From positions 1 to 64,000 of the forward strand of contig CAYTBN010000037.1 of assembly GCA_964436045.1 (NCBI GenBank): 64,000 nucleotides of DNA, in the 5' to 3' direction. Origin of the DNA: CAYTBN01 sp964436045 (GTDB taxonomy: Bacteria > Myxococcota_A > UBA796 > UBA9615 > CAYRNR01). Of this stretch, positions 54,349-62,387 are shown in pieces (position 1 is the stretch's first letter; every line of letters starts with the position of its first letter). Below the pieces are notes generated by a model. That model was not told where the DNA came from, made no database searches, and saw nothing but the letters and a program-made list of their open reading frames with translations. The translations under genes were made by a program, and so were the position numbers.

Positions 54349-55995
54349 CTAGAAGACTGCGCCGACGGAGATTCCGCCGCCGGTGGCGAAGTCGCCGACG
54401 GCGGCGGTCTCTTCCTGGGCGTACTGCTTGGCGATGGTGACCGAGCGGGACAGGAGCAGCCAGCTCAGGTCGACGGCGACCATCTTGTAGACCCGGATCT
54501 GCACGCCGACCTCGGCCTCGTGGCTGACGAGTCCCGAGCCCACGGCCGTGCCGTGCCAGTCACCGTGGATCTGGACCGGAGAGATGACCTGGAAGCGGGC
54601 GCCAAAGCCGAATCGGACCCCGTTGGCCCACAGGTTGGAGAAGGTCCAGGCGTTCTCGACGTCGGTGGTCTCGAAATACAGGAAGTCCTGACCCTGGTAG
54701 CCAATGTCCGCGATGATGTCGAGGGGACCCTGCTCGCGGTTGTTCAGCAGCGGTAGCCGGAAGCGGGCGCCCACCCAGACCCGGTTGATGGCGTCGCCGA
54801 AGGTGCCCTCGGAGCCATCCTCGTGCACCACCGTGTGGTCGGTGGCGAACTTGAAGGTCTCGTAGGAAACCGCCAGCCCGGCGAACTCGATGGGGAAGAT
54901 CTCCCCGTGGATGCCGATGGCGGCCGGGGTGGCCACGAGCCCCTGGCCCGACGGACCGCTCACGTCCAGGTCGACGAAGTGGGGGCAGGGCCGGTCGCCT
55001 GCGCACACGCCCGCGGCCTGGTTGTAGCGATAGCCCATCAACGGGTAGCGGACGAACAGCCGACCCATCCGGTAGGGCTGATCGGTGAACGGGAACTTGG
55101 CGCCCCCTGTGGTCGCAACCGTCGTCGCCGTCGTCGGCGTGGGCGCGATGGCCGGCGCGGTGGCCGGGGTGGTCGGCGTGGCCGGGGTGACCACGGGCGC
55201 CGCGACGGCGGTGAAGTCGGTGGTCACGCTGGCGTAGGTCGCGCCCGCCTCGACGGTGAACGCGTAGCGCCGCTCCTGGGGCTCGGCGCAGGGGCCACAG
55301 CGCAGGACCAGGTTGTGCTGACCGGGATCGATCGGGGCGGTGCGGATGGGCGTGTTGCCCACGATCACGCCGTCCAGGTAGACGGTCGCCCATTGCTTGG
55401 CCGACACGGTCAGATAGGACGTGACCGGGGTCACCGGGATCACTGGAGCCGGCGCGGGGGTGACCGGCGGCGGCACGGTGGCCGTCGGCGGATGTTCGAC
55501 CGGCGGCGGCGGAGTGGCGGCGGGGGTGGTCCACGGCTGCGTCTCGGCCGGGGTGGCGGCCGGCGCGGGCGCGACCGGAGCCGGGGCCGGCGCGGCCACC
55601 GTCGCGGCCACCAGCGGGATCGTGAAGTGGGCGGATTGTTTGGCTCCGCCACTGGTCACGTCCACCATCAGCACGGCCTGGCCGGCGGCGCCGTCAGCCG
55701 GCGGCGTGTAGGTGCACGACAGGATCCCGGCGCCAGCGGCCTGGCAACCCGCCAGGGTCCCCTTGTCCACGTGGCTCCAGCCGATGGCGGCATCGGCCGC
55801 CAGCATGCCGTTGGACTGGGTCACCACGAAGTTCACCCCCCGTGGCTGCCCGTCCGCTGCCACCTCGGGCGACGGCATCATCGTCACGTTCAGACCCTGA
55901 GCCGCCGCCTCGTTCGGCAGCACCCCCATCAACAATCCCGCCGTGACCAGCAGGACCGCGATCGCCCAGGAAACTCCGTTGCGCGTCTGCAACAT
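54349..55995 (-). CDS. PEGA-domain exported protein with beta-barrel-like C-terminus
   Basis: The 548-residue protein has a signal peptide (AAAQ near residue 34), an N-terminal domain of about 100 residues, and Pro/Ala/Thr-rich linkers (QPWTTPAATPPPP). A PEGA domain follows (YLTVSAKQWATVYLDGVIVG). The last ~220 residues are beta-rich with aromatic ends (GGGISVGAVF), like an outer-membrane barrel. It is probably an envelope protein binding cell wall or sugars. AGGAGG lies nine bases before ATG 55995. A DNA segment of its linker is found again in the remnant near 60.2 kb. Confidence 0.72.
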   Translation of the reverse strand: MLQTRNGVSWAIAVLLVTAGLLMGVLPNEAAAQGLNVTMMPSPEVAADGQPRGVNFVVTQSNGMLAADAAIGWSHVDKGTLAGCQAAGAGILSCTYTPPADGAAGQAVLMVDVTSGGAKQSAHFTIPLVAATVAAPAPAPVAPAPAATPAETQPWTTPAATPPPPVEHPPTATVPPPVTPAPAPVIPVTPVTSYLTVSAKQWATVYLDGVIVGNTPIRTAPIDPGQHNLVLRCGPCAEPQERRYAFTVEAGATYASVTTDFTAVAAPVVTPATPTTPATAPAIAPTPTTATTVATTGGAKFPFTDQPYRMGRLFVRYPLMGYRYNQAAGVCAGDRPCPHFVDLDVSGPSGQGLVATPAAIGIHGEIFPIEFAGLAVSYETFKFATDHTVVHEDGSEGTFGDAINRVWVGARFRLPLLNNREQGPLDIIADIGYQGQDFLYFETTDVENAWTFSNLWANGVRFGFGARFQVISPVQIHGDWHGTAVGSGLVSHEAEVGVQIRVYKMVAVDLSWLLLSRSVTIAKQYAQEETAAVGDFATGGGISVGAVF

Positions 55996-56138
55996 GGGTA
56001 TCGTCCTCCTTCCCCCGCCCGGGGGATACCGCGCCATCCTAAACCAAATGCGCGCGCGGAACAGCGTAACAGAGAATCCGCGACTGCGCGTGCTCCCCCG
56101 CAATTCGCGTGTGCAATTCCTCCCACCGTCCCACCGAG

Positions 56139-56160
56139 CCCGGGTCGACGAAGACCCGGG
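56139..56160. promoter_or_regulatory. Hairpin CCCGGGTC-gacgaa-GACCCGGG
   Basis: A perfect 8-bp stem and 6-base loop lie in the 257-base divergent spacer between the PEGA gene and the next lipoprotein. It could be a transcript leader structure. I see no gene in this spacer. Confidence 0.35.
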
Positions 56161-56252
56161 ACCGTGGCACGCAACTCGCTCAACAGAGGCGGGACGAACG
56201 AGTATCCTAGGGAACCGCCGGAGCGTCCCGGCGATTGCGAAGCGAGGACACG

Positions 56253-56861
56253 ATGACCCCCTGGATCCGATCCCTGCTGCTCCTGACCGCTCTGGCCCTG
56301 CTGCCCGGCTGCCCCGATCAGTTCAGCACCACACCGCTCAACCCGGACGACGACGACGACAACGACGACAGCGCCGACGACGACGATGTGGGCGACGACG
56401 ACACCGGTGTCAGCGTTGCCGAGGTGCAGGCCGCCGTGGACAACCTGACCTCCTGGCCGACCCTCGGCGGCTGTTCGCAGGTGACGGTGTTCGGGGCCAA
56501 CGGCAGTGAGACCGTGGAACTGAAGTTCACGGCCAACGTGGACCTCGGCGCGGAGTCGATGCCGTTCACCGAGGATTACGACCTGCCCGGTCCCGGCGCC
56601 TCCCTCTCCCTTCGCTCGGGGGCGAGCATGGGCACCGCCATCTGCACCGGTTCCCCCGGTACGCCCCAGGTCCAGGACAACTACTCGGTCGAGACCGGCG
56701 AGATCCACCTGGTCCTGGACCGGGCTGGCGGCGAGCCCGTCTCCCAGACCGACGCCATCGTCACGTTCTCCGGCGTCGAGTTCACCCGCGTCGGCGGCTC
56801 CGAGACCGTCACCCTCCCCAACGTCAGCCTCCCCGCCGTCACCGTCGGCTGGGAGCCCTGA
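56253..56861 (+). CDS. Poly-Asp lipoprotein (202 aa)
   Basis: A lipobox (LLPGC) is followed by the longest acidic linker in the window (DDDDDNDDSADDDDVGDDD). The remaining ~150 residues are beta-rich and unassigned, with Cys residues that could pair. It is a likely surface lipoprotein. GAGGACA precedes ATG 56253. Confidence 0.7.
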   Translation: MTPWIRSLLLLTALALLPGCPDQFSTTPLNPDDDDDNDDSADDDDVGDDDTGVSVAEVQAAVDNLTSWPTLGGCSQVTVFGANGSETVELKFTANVDLGAESMPFTEDYDLPGPGASLSLRSGASMGTAICTGSPGTPQVQDNYSVETGEIHLVLDRAGGEPVSQTDAIVTFSGVEFTRVGGSETVTLPNVSLPAVTVGWEP

Positions 56862-56871
56862 ACCGGGGGAA

Positions 56872-56901
56872 CGGCTAGCGGCCGGAGCCCGGCGCTGGCC
56901 G
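56872..56901. terminator. Palindromic terminator-like element, second copy
   Basis: CGGCTAGCG (56872-56880) pairs with CGCTGGCCG (56893-56901) with the same T-G wobble as the copy at 54273-54297. It sits between convergent genes. Confidence 0.45.
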
Positions 56902-56913
56902 GTACGGAAACGG

Positions 56914-58110
56914 TCAGCCCCCCGCGTCCCGGGTCTCGAGGCGGGGGTTGTCGACCATGGTGGTCAGGTTGTCGACGAGGGTGGCGGAGAATTCGTCCCA
57001 GTCGAAGCACTCCAGGTAGCGCTTGGGGGGGGCGAACTGGAGGCCCAGCTGACCGCGGCAGCTGTCGATGAAGGCCAGGCCGAAGCTGTCCTGGTCGTTG
57101 AACGGGTCGAAATACATCGTGCGGAAGAAGGCGTAGTCGGTGGCGCCCAGGTTGTTCATCACCAGCCGCTCGCGATCCACCACCTTGTGCTTCCGCTTCC
57201 CGCGGCGAATGCTCCAGTCCAGCAAGGCGAACAAGGCGCCCTTGAACGGGACCTTGCGATAAAACTCGACGAACTCGTCGGCCTTCTGGCTGCCCAGGCC
57301 CGACGCGGGATCCAGCCGGGCGAAGAAGCCGTCGGGGAGCATCTCGAACAGCTCGACCACCAGCCCCTCGTTGCCATAGCCCGGGTCGTTGAGTTCTTCG
57401 GGCACCAGGTCCGGAAGCATCCGGAACATGACGATGTCCAGGGGCCGGTCGCGGCGGGCCACGTCGTGGATCGAGCGGGCCAGCCAGAGGCTGACGCCGT
57501 CGGTGAAGGTGCGGCCAAGGGAGCGGGACATTCGCTGGACGTCGGTGACCGGGAAGAACTCCCGCCGGTACTCAGCGAAGTCGTGCTCCGAGCGGTAAGC
57601 CTCCCCCATGTGGGCCTGGAACGCGCGGAAGGCGTCCCACTGCGCCTCCGTCATCGCGGGCGGCTCCCCGGCGGGCTTGTCCGGGTACAGCTGATCGAGG
57701 ACCGTGAAGATCAGCGAACGGGCCTTCATGCCCGTGTACAGCCAATGGCCCACCATGAAGCACAACACGACGATCTCGTCGCCCTCGACCACGTAGAGCC
57801 ACCAGTGCCGCTCCCCGACGTCACGCATCTGGGCCGGCGTGAAGCGGCGGAACTCCTCCATCGTGACGTGCTCGACCGGCGCGACCACGTCGTCCATCCG
57901 GTGCAGCTGTCGACCGGAGAACAGGTGGTTCCGCTGGCCGTAACACATGCGGGTGAAGCGCTCGGGCAGCAGGGTCATCAGGGTCTCCTTCAGCCCCTCG
58001 ATGTCCACCGAGACCGCCGGCCCGGCGACGATGTAGGTCTGCAGTTCGGGCAAGGTCGCGCCGTACAGCAGATCGATCGGGTGCATCGGGATGGTCGGCG
58101 GCAGTTCCAC
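56914..58110 (-). CDS. Conserved-looking cytosolic protein, unknown function (398 aa)
   Basis: The protein lacks a signal peptide, has well-spaced aromatic and charged residues, and one possible membrane-near stretch (EIVVLCFMVGHWLYTG). I do not recognise a family. GTG 58110 gives VELPPTIP before the alternative ATG 58086; neither has a clear ribosome site. It diverges from the gene at 58150. Confidence 0.6.
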   Translation of the reverse strand: MELPPTIPMHPIDLLYGATLPELQTYIVAGPAVSVDIEGLKETLMTLLPERFTRMCYGQRNHLFSGRQLHRMDDVVAPVEHVTMEEFRRFTPAQMRDVGERHWWLYVVEGDEIVVLCFMVGHWLYTGMKARSLIFTVLDQLYPDKPAGEPPAMTEAQWDAFRAFQAHMGEAYRSEHDFAEYRREFFPVTDVQRMSRSLGRTFTDGVSLWLARSIHDVARRDRPLDIVMFRMLPDLVPEELNDPGYGNEGLVVELFEMLPDGFFARLDPASGLGSQKADEFVEFYRKVPFKGALFALLDWSIRRGKRKHKVVDRERLVMNNLGATDYAFFRTMYFDPFNDQDSFGLAFIDSCRGQLGLQFAPPKRYLECFDWDEFSATLVDNLTTMVDNPRLETRDAGG

Positions 58111-58149
58111 GGCGCCATGATATGAAAGGTACCGGGAGGAGGAACAGCC

Positions 58150-58812
58150 ATGACTCGTATCTTCGCGCTCGTCGCCAGTGCCGCGGTCCTGATCGCCCTC
58201 GCGCAGGTTCGCCCCGCCCGCGCGGGCTGCACCGTGGTCGGGATGGAGGGCCAGACGCTCGAGGTGGACGAACCGCTGCCGGGCGGCTGGCAAACCGCGG
58301 CCGACGCCGCGGACGAGATGATGAGCAAGGCCAAGGTCGCTGGCGACCTGTTCAGCCGGGTGTTCCTGGGCGGCTACATGCGCCAGGAGGTCCAGCGCTC
58401 CCTCGACGCCAACGACGAGGAGTACGCCGCCGCCCAGGCCGCCCTGGTCGCGGCGGCCTCCCCCTTCGCGGGCAGTTGTGCGGGCGAGATCCTCGACGAG
58501 GTCATGCGCAAGGCCGAGGCCTACCGCGTTCCAGAGCGGGCGATGGTGGCCAACGCGCTCAAGGGAAAGCCGATCCAGGCCAGCCAGAAGGACATCCACG
58601 ATGGCCGCAGCCTGGGTCTGCGGGGCTTCGAGCGGCGCTGGAAGCAGCTGCGGGATGGGGCGGATGTCGGCGGTGGAGGAGGATCGGGCGCGGGTACGGT
58701 AGAAGACTCAGACTCAGACTCAGGCTCAGGCTCGGACTCGGGCTCGGACTCGGGCTCGGACTCGGGCTCGGACTCGGGCTCGGGCTCGGACTCGGACTCG
58801 GACTCGGAATAG
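58150..58812 (+). CDS. Exported protein with acidic Ser-Asp repeat tail
   Basis: The 220-residue protein has a signal peptide (ARA near residue 25), a helical domain with two Cys, and a Gly-rich hinge. The last ~35 residues are SDSDSGSG-type repeats encoded by 17 TCGGNC-like hexamers. Such tails act as stalks or bind calcium in other bacteria. The repeat also encodes the tail of the gene on the opposite strand, an overlap of 87 bases. GGGAGGAGG precedes ATG 58150. Confidence 0.7.
   Translation: MTRIFALVASAAVLIALAQVRPARAGCTVVGMEGQTLEVDEPLPGGWQTAADAADEMMSKAKVAGDLFSRVFLGGYMRQEVQRSLDANDEEYAAAQAALVAAASPFAGSCAGEILDEVMRKAEAYRVPERAMVANALKGKPIQASQKDIHDGRSLGLRGFERRWKQLRDGADVGGGGGSGAGTVEDSDSDSGSGSDSGSDSGSDSGSDSGSGSDSDSDSE
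58705..58806. repeat. TCGGNC-type hexamer array, 17 copies, shared by two genes
   Basis: Seventeen 6-base units (gactcn or ggctcn) form a continuous array. The first units carry A in place of G (tcagac), the rest read TCGGAC or TCGGGC. It lies in the coding ends of both convergent genes. Confidence 0.92.
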
Positions 58813-59949
58813 AACCCCGGCCACTCCCCCCACCAACCACCCAGCCCCGAAGCCACCCGGCCCCCGAGCCGCGCGGCACTGGCAGTCCCCACCCCCCGGC
58901 TCCTCGTCTTCCTGCTCGCCTTCGGAGTCGTCGTCCGTGACGGTGTCGTCGTCCGCGGTGTCGTCGTCGTCCCCTTCCGCGGGAACGTCCTCGCCGGCGC
59001 AGTCCTCGTCCACACCGTTGCCCGCCACCTCGGCTGCGCCGGGATACACCGACGCCAGGGAATCGTCGCAGTCCCCCTCGCAGGGCGAAAAACCGTCGCC
59101 ATCACCGTCGATCTCATCGGCAGGTACCGAGAAGTCGCAGTCGTCGTCGATGCCGTTGCACAGCTCCGCCGCGCCCGGGTGAATCGAGGGGTCCTCCAGA
59201 GCGCAGTCACCCGTACAGATCGAGTACCCGTCCCCATCCACGTCGTCGCCGTTCAACGTCGGGTCGGAGTCGTCGCAATCATCGCCGCCACAAGCGGCGT
59301 CCTGGTACCCGTCCTGGTCCACGTCGTGGATCCCGTGGAGCAAAAAATCCAGGGCGTTGGCTCCGACTGGTTCGACGACCGAATCGTACCATTCCACAGG
59401 CCAGGCGCTGACGAACGCCGCCCCACGACCAACCCGCGCGAGGTACCCGGTGGTGTTGCCGCTTCCGTTGAAGCTGAGCACCAGGGCGTTTCCGTAGCCG
59501 GACAACCGGGCTTTGGTATCGGTGGGGCCCGAGATGGGGATCCCCTGCATCAGGGGATGTCCCGACTCGGCGACCTCGAAGTACGTCGAGGGATCGTCGA
59601 AGTCCGCGCTCGCACCCAGGGGAAGCTGGGTGATGTAGGGCGTGTAGACAGTCCATGTTGTGAGCAGCAGGATCAGCTTGCCGCCCTGGGCCAGGTACTG
59701 GTCGATATCGGACGTGGCGTTGTTGATGTCGATGTTGAACCTGCCCGGTTGTTGACTGGGCACGATCACCAGGTCGTAGTCGGCCCAGGGCAGGTGCAAG
59801 ATATTGCTCGTATCCATCACGTCGTAGTAGAGCTGGGCGGAGACGAGTTGAGCCTCCCAGTAGCTGGAACCCCAGGGCTGGTTGTGCTGGAGGATCAGGA
59901 CCTCCTGCGCCTCCGCCGGGCTCGGCTGGCTACAGGCCACGGCGAGCAC
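58726..59949 (-). CDS. ThuA/GATase-like surface protein with MopE-like repeats and Arg-Val tail
   Basis: The mature part begins after AEAQ and has a ThuA/glutamine-amidotransferase-like domain (VLILQHNQPW... YDLVIVPSQQPGRF). About three MopE-like metal-binding repeats, an acidic linker, CQC and a hydrophobic segment follow. The tail is then RVRVRARARVRARV, encoded by the hexamer array on the opposite strand of the Ser-Asp tail. The GTG at 59949 lacks a ribosome site. A perfect one (GGGAGG) precedes an ATG at 59984, but one base is missing between it and this frame, so the signal peptide is probably frameshifted. Confidence 0.7.
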   Translation of the reverse strand: MLAVACSQPSPAEAQEVLILQHNQPWGSSYWEAQLVSAQLYYDVMDTSNILHLPWADYDLVIVPSQQPGRFNIDINNATSDIDQYLAQGGKLILLLTTWTVYTPYITQLPLGASADFDDPSTYFEVAESGHPLMQGIPISGPTDTKARLSGYGNALVLSFNGSGNTTGYLARVGRGAAFVSAWPVEWYDSVVEPVGANALDFLLHGIHDVDQDGYQDAACGGDDCDDSDPTLNGDDVDGDGYSICTGDCALEDPSIHPGAAELCNGIDDDCDFSVPADEIDGDGDGFSPCEGDCDDSLASVYPGAAEVAGNGVDEDCAGEDVPAEGDDDDTADDDTVTDDDSEGEQEDEEPGGGDCQCRAARGPGGFGAGWLVGGVAGVLFRVRVRVRARARVRARVRARVRARVRA

Positions 59950-60021
59950 GACCAGAAAGACAGACAGGACCGGATCGATCTCATCGAGCCCCTCCCGTTG
60001 GGGATTATATCGCGCCGGGAT

Positions 60022-60345
60022 TCAGCCCCTGAAGAACATGCGGCCGCGGACCAGAACCCCGTACACCGCCAGCATCAGCAATCCCCACCTCCCGGCACCT
60101 CCCCCGTGGGCCGCGCAGCACTGGCAGTCCGGGCCATCGATCCCGTCGTCGTCCCCCTCCCCTTTCGAATCGTCGTCGCCGGCGGCCGTGGTGTCGTCGC
60201 GGTCATCGCCGTCGCAGGTGGCGCCGGAGTGGCGGCTGGGTCGGTCCAGGGCTGCGTCGCGGCCGGGGTGGTCTGGTCTTGGTCTCGACGGATCCCCCAG
60301 GTTGGGATCCAGTTTATCCGAGTCCGGGACCGAGACCGAGGCCGA
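60022..60345 (-). pseudogene. Remnant of a surface-protein 3' end
   Basis: A frame ending at 60022 encodes an acidic linker, CQCC, a hydrophobic segment (WGLLMLAVYGVLV) and a basic end, the same anchor as in the surface proteins, but without a start or domain. Just upstream, positions 60222-60271 match 44 of 50 bases of the Pro/Thr linker of the PEGA gene (55507-55556) in a different frame. It looks like the decayed end of a related gene. I see no intact gene in 59985-60355. Confidence 0.6.
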
Positions 60346-60351
60346 GGCCGA
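60322..60351. repeat. GNCCGA hexamer repeat, 5 copies
   Basis: Units gtccgg gaccga gaccga ggccga ggccga lie just beyond the porin stop (60356). Confidence 0.88.
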
Positions 60352-60355
60352 AGGG

Positions 60356-61438
60356 CTACAACAGTAGCTGCGTCTGGATCGTCGCGACCCTCGCTGCGTT
60401 GCTGATCCCCTCCCCCGGCTCCTTGACGATCCCCAGATCCAGCTTGATGCTGGCCCGGTGGCCGATGAGCCACCAGTTGAGCCCCACGTGGCCGCCGAAG
60501 AGGTGGTCGTCGCCCCCCGCCGCGCCGCGGGGCATGAACCAGTCCACGGCCACCAGGGGTTCGAGCTTGCCGATGGCGTATCCCAGGTCGAACAGGACGC
60601 CCATGCCGGCGTCGGGGTTGGCCGAGCCACCGTAGTAGACGTAGTTCACCTGGCTCGAGAGCCGGTTGCCGCCCATCGGCACGTCGAGGAAGAAGTCGCC
60701 TCCGAAGGCGTAGTAGGCGTCCGCTCCGCCGAAGGCCTCGGGCTGGGCGTCGAAGGCGGCGCCGATGCTGACGACCTTCTTGTCACCCAGGTGGGTCCCA
60801 CCCAGGAACAAGCCCGGCTCGGCGTCGGCGAAGTTGACGGCCACGCGGCCCGAGAGGCGCGGGATGTCGTGGGGGGTGCCTGCGACGCCGTTGGTGATCG
60901 CGACCCGGTAGTCCAGCCGTCCCCCGGCCAGGAGGCCCCTGAACTCGATCCCGTTGTCCCGCCGGGCCACCCCCGTCGGGGAGCGGAGCACGGCGTCGTG
61001 GAAATCCAGGGTGTGCAGCGTGCCAGGGTCTTGCTTGGCCTGGTGGACGAAGGGGATCAGCAGCATCCCGACCGACACCCTGAACGCCTCGTGGGCCCCG
61101 AACGAGACCACGGCGTCCTGGACGAGCAGGTCGGGGTTGCTCCAGTCCCCGCCCTTCCCCCAGTTGGGCATGTCGGTGGCCACGAAGAACGACACGAAGG
61201 GCGAGACCTGCCCGCCGAGCATCAGCCGCGAGCGGCGGAGGTAGAAGTCGCTTGTGAACTCCGGAGCCGCGGTCGGATCGTTGCCCAGGACCAGGTGGGG
61301 CTGGAGCAGGTAGCCCACGTCGACGAACACGTCCTCGCTGGCCTCGAGCCTGACGGCCCCGGCGGCCACCGCGGGCAGACAGGCCACCAGCCCGACCGCC
61401 GCGACCAGCTGCCGGGCCCGGGTTGTGATGCGCTCCAT
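60356..61438 (-). CDS. Porin-like outer-membrane protein
   Basis: The 360-residue product has a signal peptide (AAGA near residue 25) and alternating strands through its length, as in phosphate-selective (OprP/OprO-like) or general porins: FYLRRSRLMLGGQVSPFVSFFVATD and the final QTQLLL. It should form a 16-18-strand pore in the outer membrane. GGAGG lies just before ATG 61438. It lies downstream of the ABC exporter pair on the same strand. Confidence 0.75.
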   Translation of the reverse strand: MERITTRARQLVAAVGLVACLPAVAAGAVRLEASEDVFVDVGYLLQPHLVLGNDPTAAPEFTSDFYLRRSRLMLGGQVSPFVSFFVATDMPNWGKGGDWSNPDLLVQDAVVSFGAHEAFRVSVGMLLIPFVHQAKQDPGTLHTLDFHDAVLRSPTGVARRDNGIEFRGLLAGGRLDYRVAITNGVAGTPHDIPRLSGRVAVNFADAEPGLFLGGTHLGDKKVVSIGAAFDAQPEAFGGADAYYAFGGDFFLDVPMGGNRLSSQVNYVYYGGSANPDAGMGVLFDLGYAIGKLEPLVAVDWFMPRGAAGGDDHLFGGHVGLNWWLIGHRASIKLDLGIVKEPGEGISNAARVATIQTQLLL

Positions 61439-61469
61439 GGACCCCCCTCCGGACATGACCGGATCGGGA

Positions 61470-62387
61470 CTACTCGACGTCCTGGAAGGTGAACACGGCG
61501 ATGGCACCGCCGATGAAGGCCGCCGAATAGCCCACCAGCAGGCCGAACGCCCCCAGGCTCTCCTTGAGATACTCGCCGTGGCCCACCGCCTCCGACGGCG
61601 ACAGGGCCGGCGTCAGGAAGTGCTCGAACGGGGGCAGCCGGCTCGCGGTCATGGTGAAATCGGCGATGCGGACCACGAAGTCCTGTTCCAGCATCGGCCC
61701 CACCAGCGGGAAAGTCAGCCGGATACCAGCGTCGATGATCAGCAGGATGATGGTGTAGGTCACCGTCAGCGCGGTGGAGCGCGTGACGACCGCGAAGAAC
61801 GCCGTCGCCGCGATCACCGGCAGCATGCCGAGGGAGCCGCCGAAGACCCACACCGCCATCTCACCCAGCCGGAGGCCGAAGCTCTGCTCCGTGCCCAGCC
61901 CCATCGCCAGGTCGGCCGGGCTGGCTCCGGTGGCCTTGGACGCGCCGAATCCCACCAGCCCGAGGATGGAGGTCAGCAGGACCGCGGCGACGAACAGCAG
62001 GATCACGAAGCCGTAGACGGCGATGAACTTCGCCGCGAAGACCTGCCAGCGCGGCACCGGCCGGATCAGCAGCAGCGAGTAGGTCCGCTGGGCGTACTCG
62101 CCCGCGAACAGTTCGGCCACCACCGCCAACACGACGACCGTCATCACGGGCAGACAGAGGGTGAACAGGGTCCACTCCCCCACCTGCAGCCCGTCGAACA
62201 GGTCCAGGGCGTCCCGTTCCGACGCGGGCGTCTGCCAGCGGGCCAGCGCCCGCAGGCCGACCATCGCGGCCAGCACCAGCAGGCCGTGGACCGCCGCGAT
62301 GACGACGGCCACCGTGCCAAAGCCACGGCGCCGGATCTTGACCAGCTCGGCCAGGACCATGTCCGGGAGTCGGCTCAGCCCGCTCAC
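61470..62387 (-). CDS. ABC transporter permease
   Basis: The 305-residue protein has six hydrophobic segments of the ABC-2-like permease type (VIAAVHGLLVLAAM, MTVVVLAVVAELFAGEYAQRT, among others). It pairs with the ATPase encoded immediately upstream; its GTG 62387 overlaps the ATPase stop (GTGA). Such pairs export drugs, lipids or bacteriocins, or integrate membrane components. GGGGAG precedes the start. Confidence 0.85.
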   Translation of the reverse strand: MSGLSRLPDMVLAELVKIRRRGFGTVAVVIAAVHGLLVLAAMVGLRALARWQTPASERDALDLFDGLQVGEWTLFTLCLPVMTVVVLAVVAELFAGEYAQRTYSLLLIRPVPRWQVFAAKFIAVYGFVILLFVAAVLLTSILGLVGFGASKATGASPADLAMGLGTEQSFGLRLGEMAVWVFGGSLGMLPVIAATAFFAVVTRSTALTVTYTIILLIIDAGIRLTFPLVGPMLEQDFVVRIADFTMTASRLPPFEHFLTPALSPSEAVGHGEYLKESLGAFGLLVGYSAAFIGGAIAVFTFQDVE

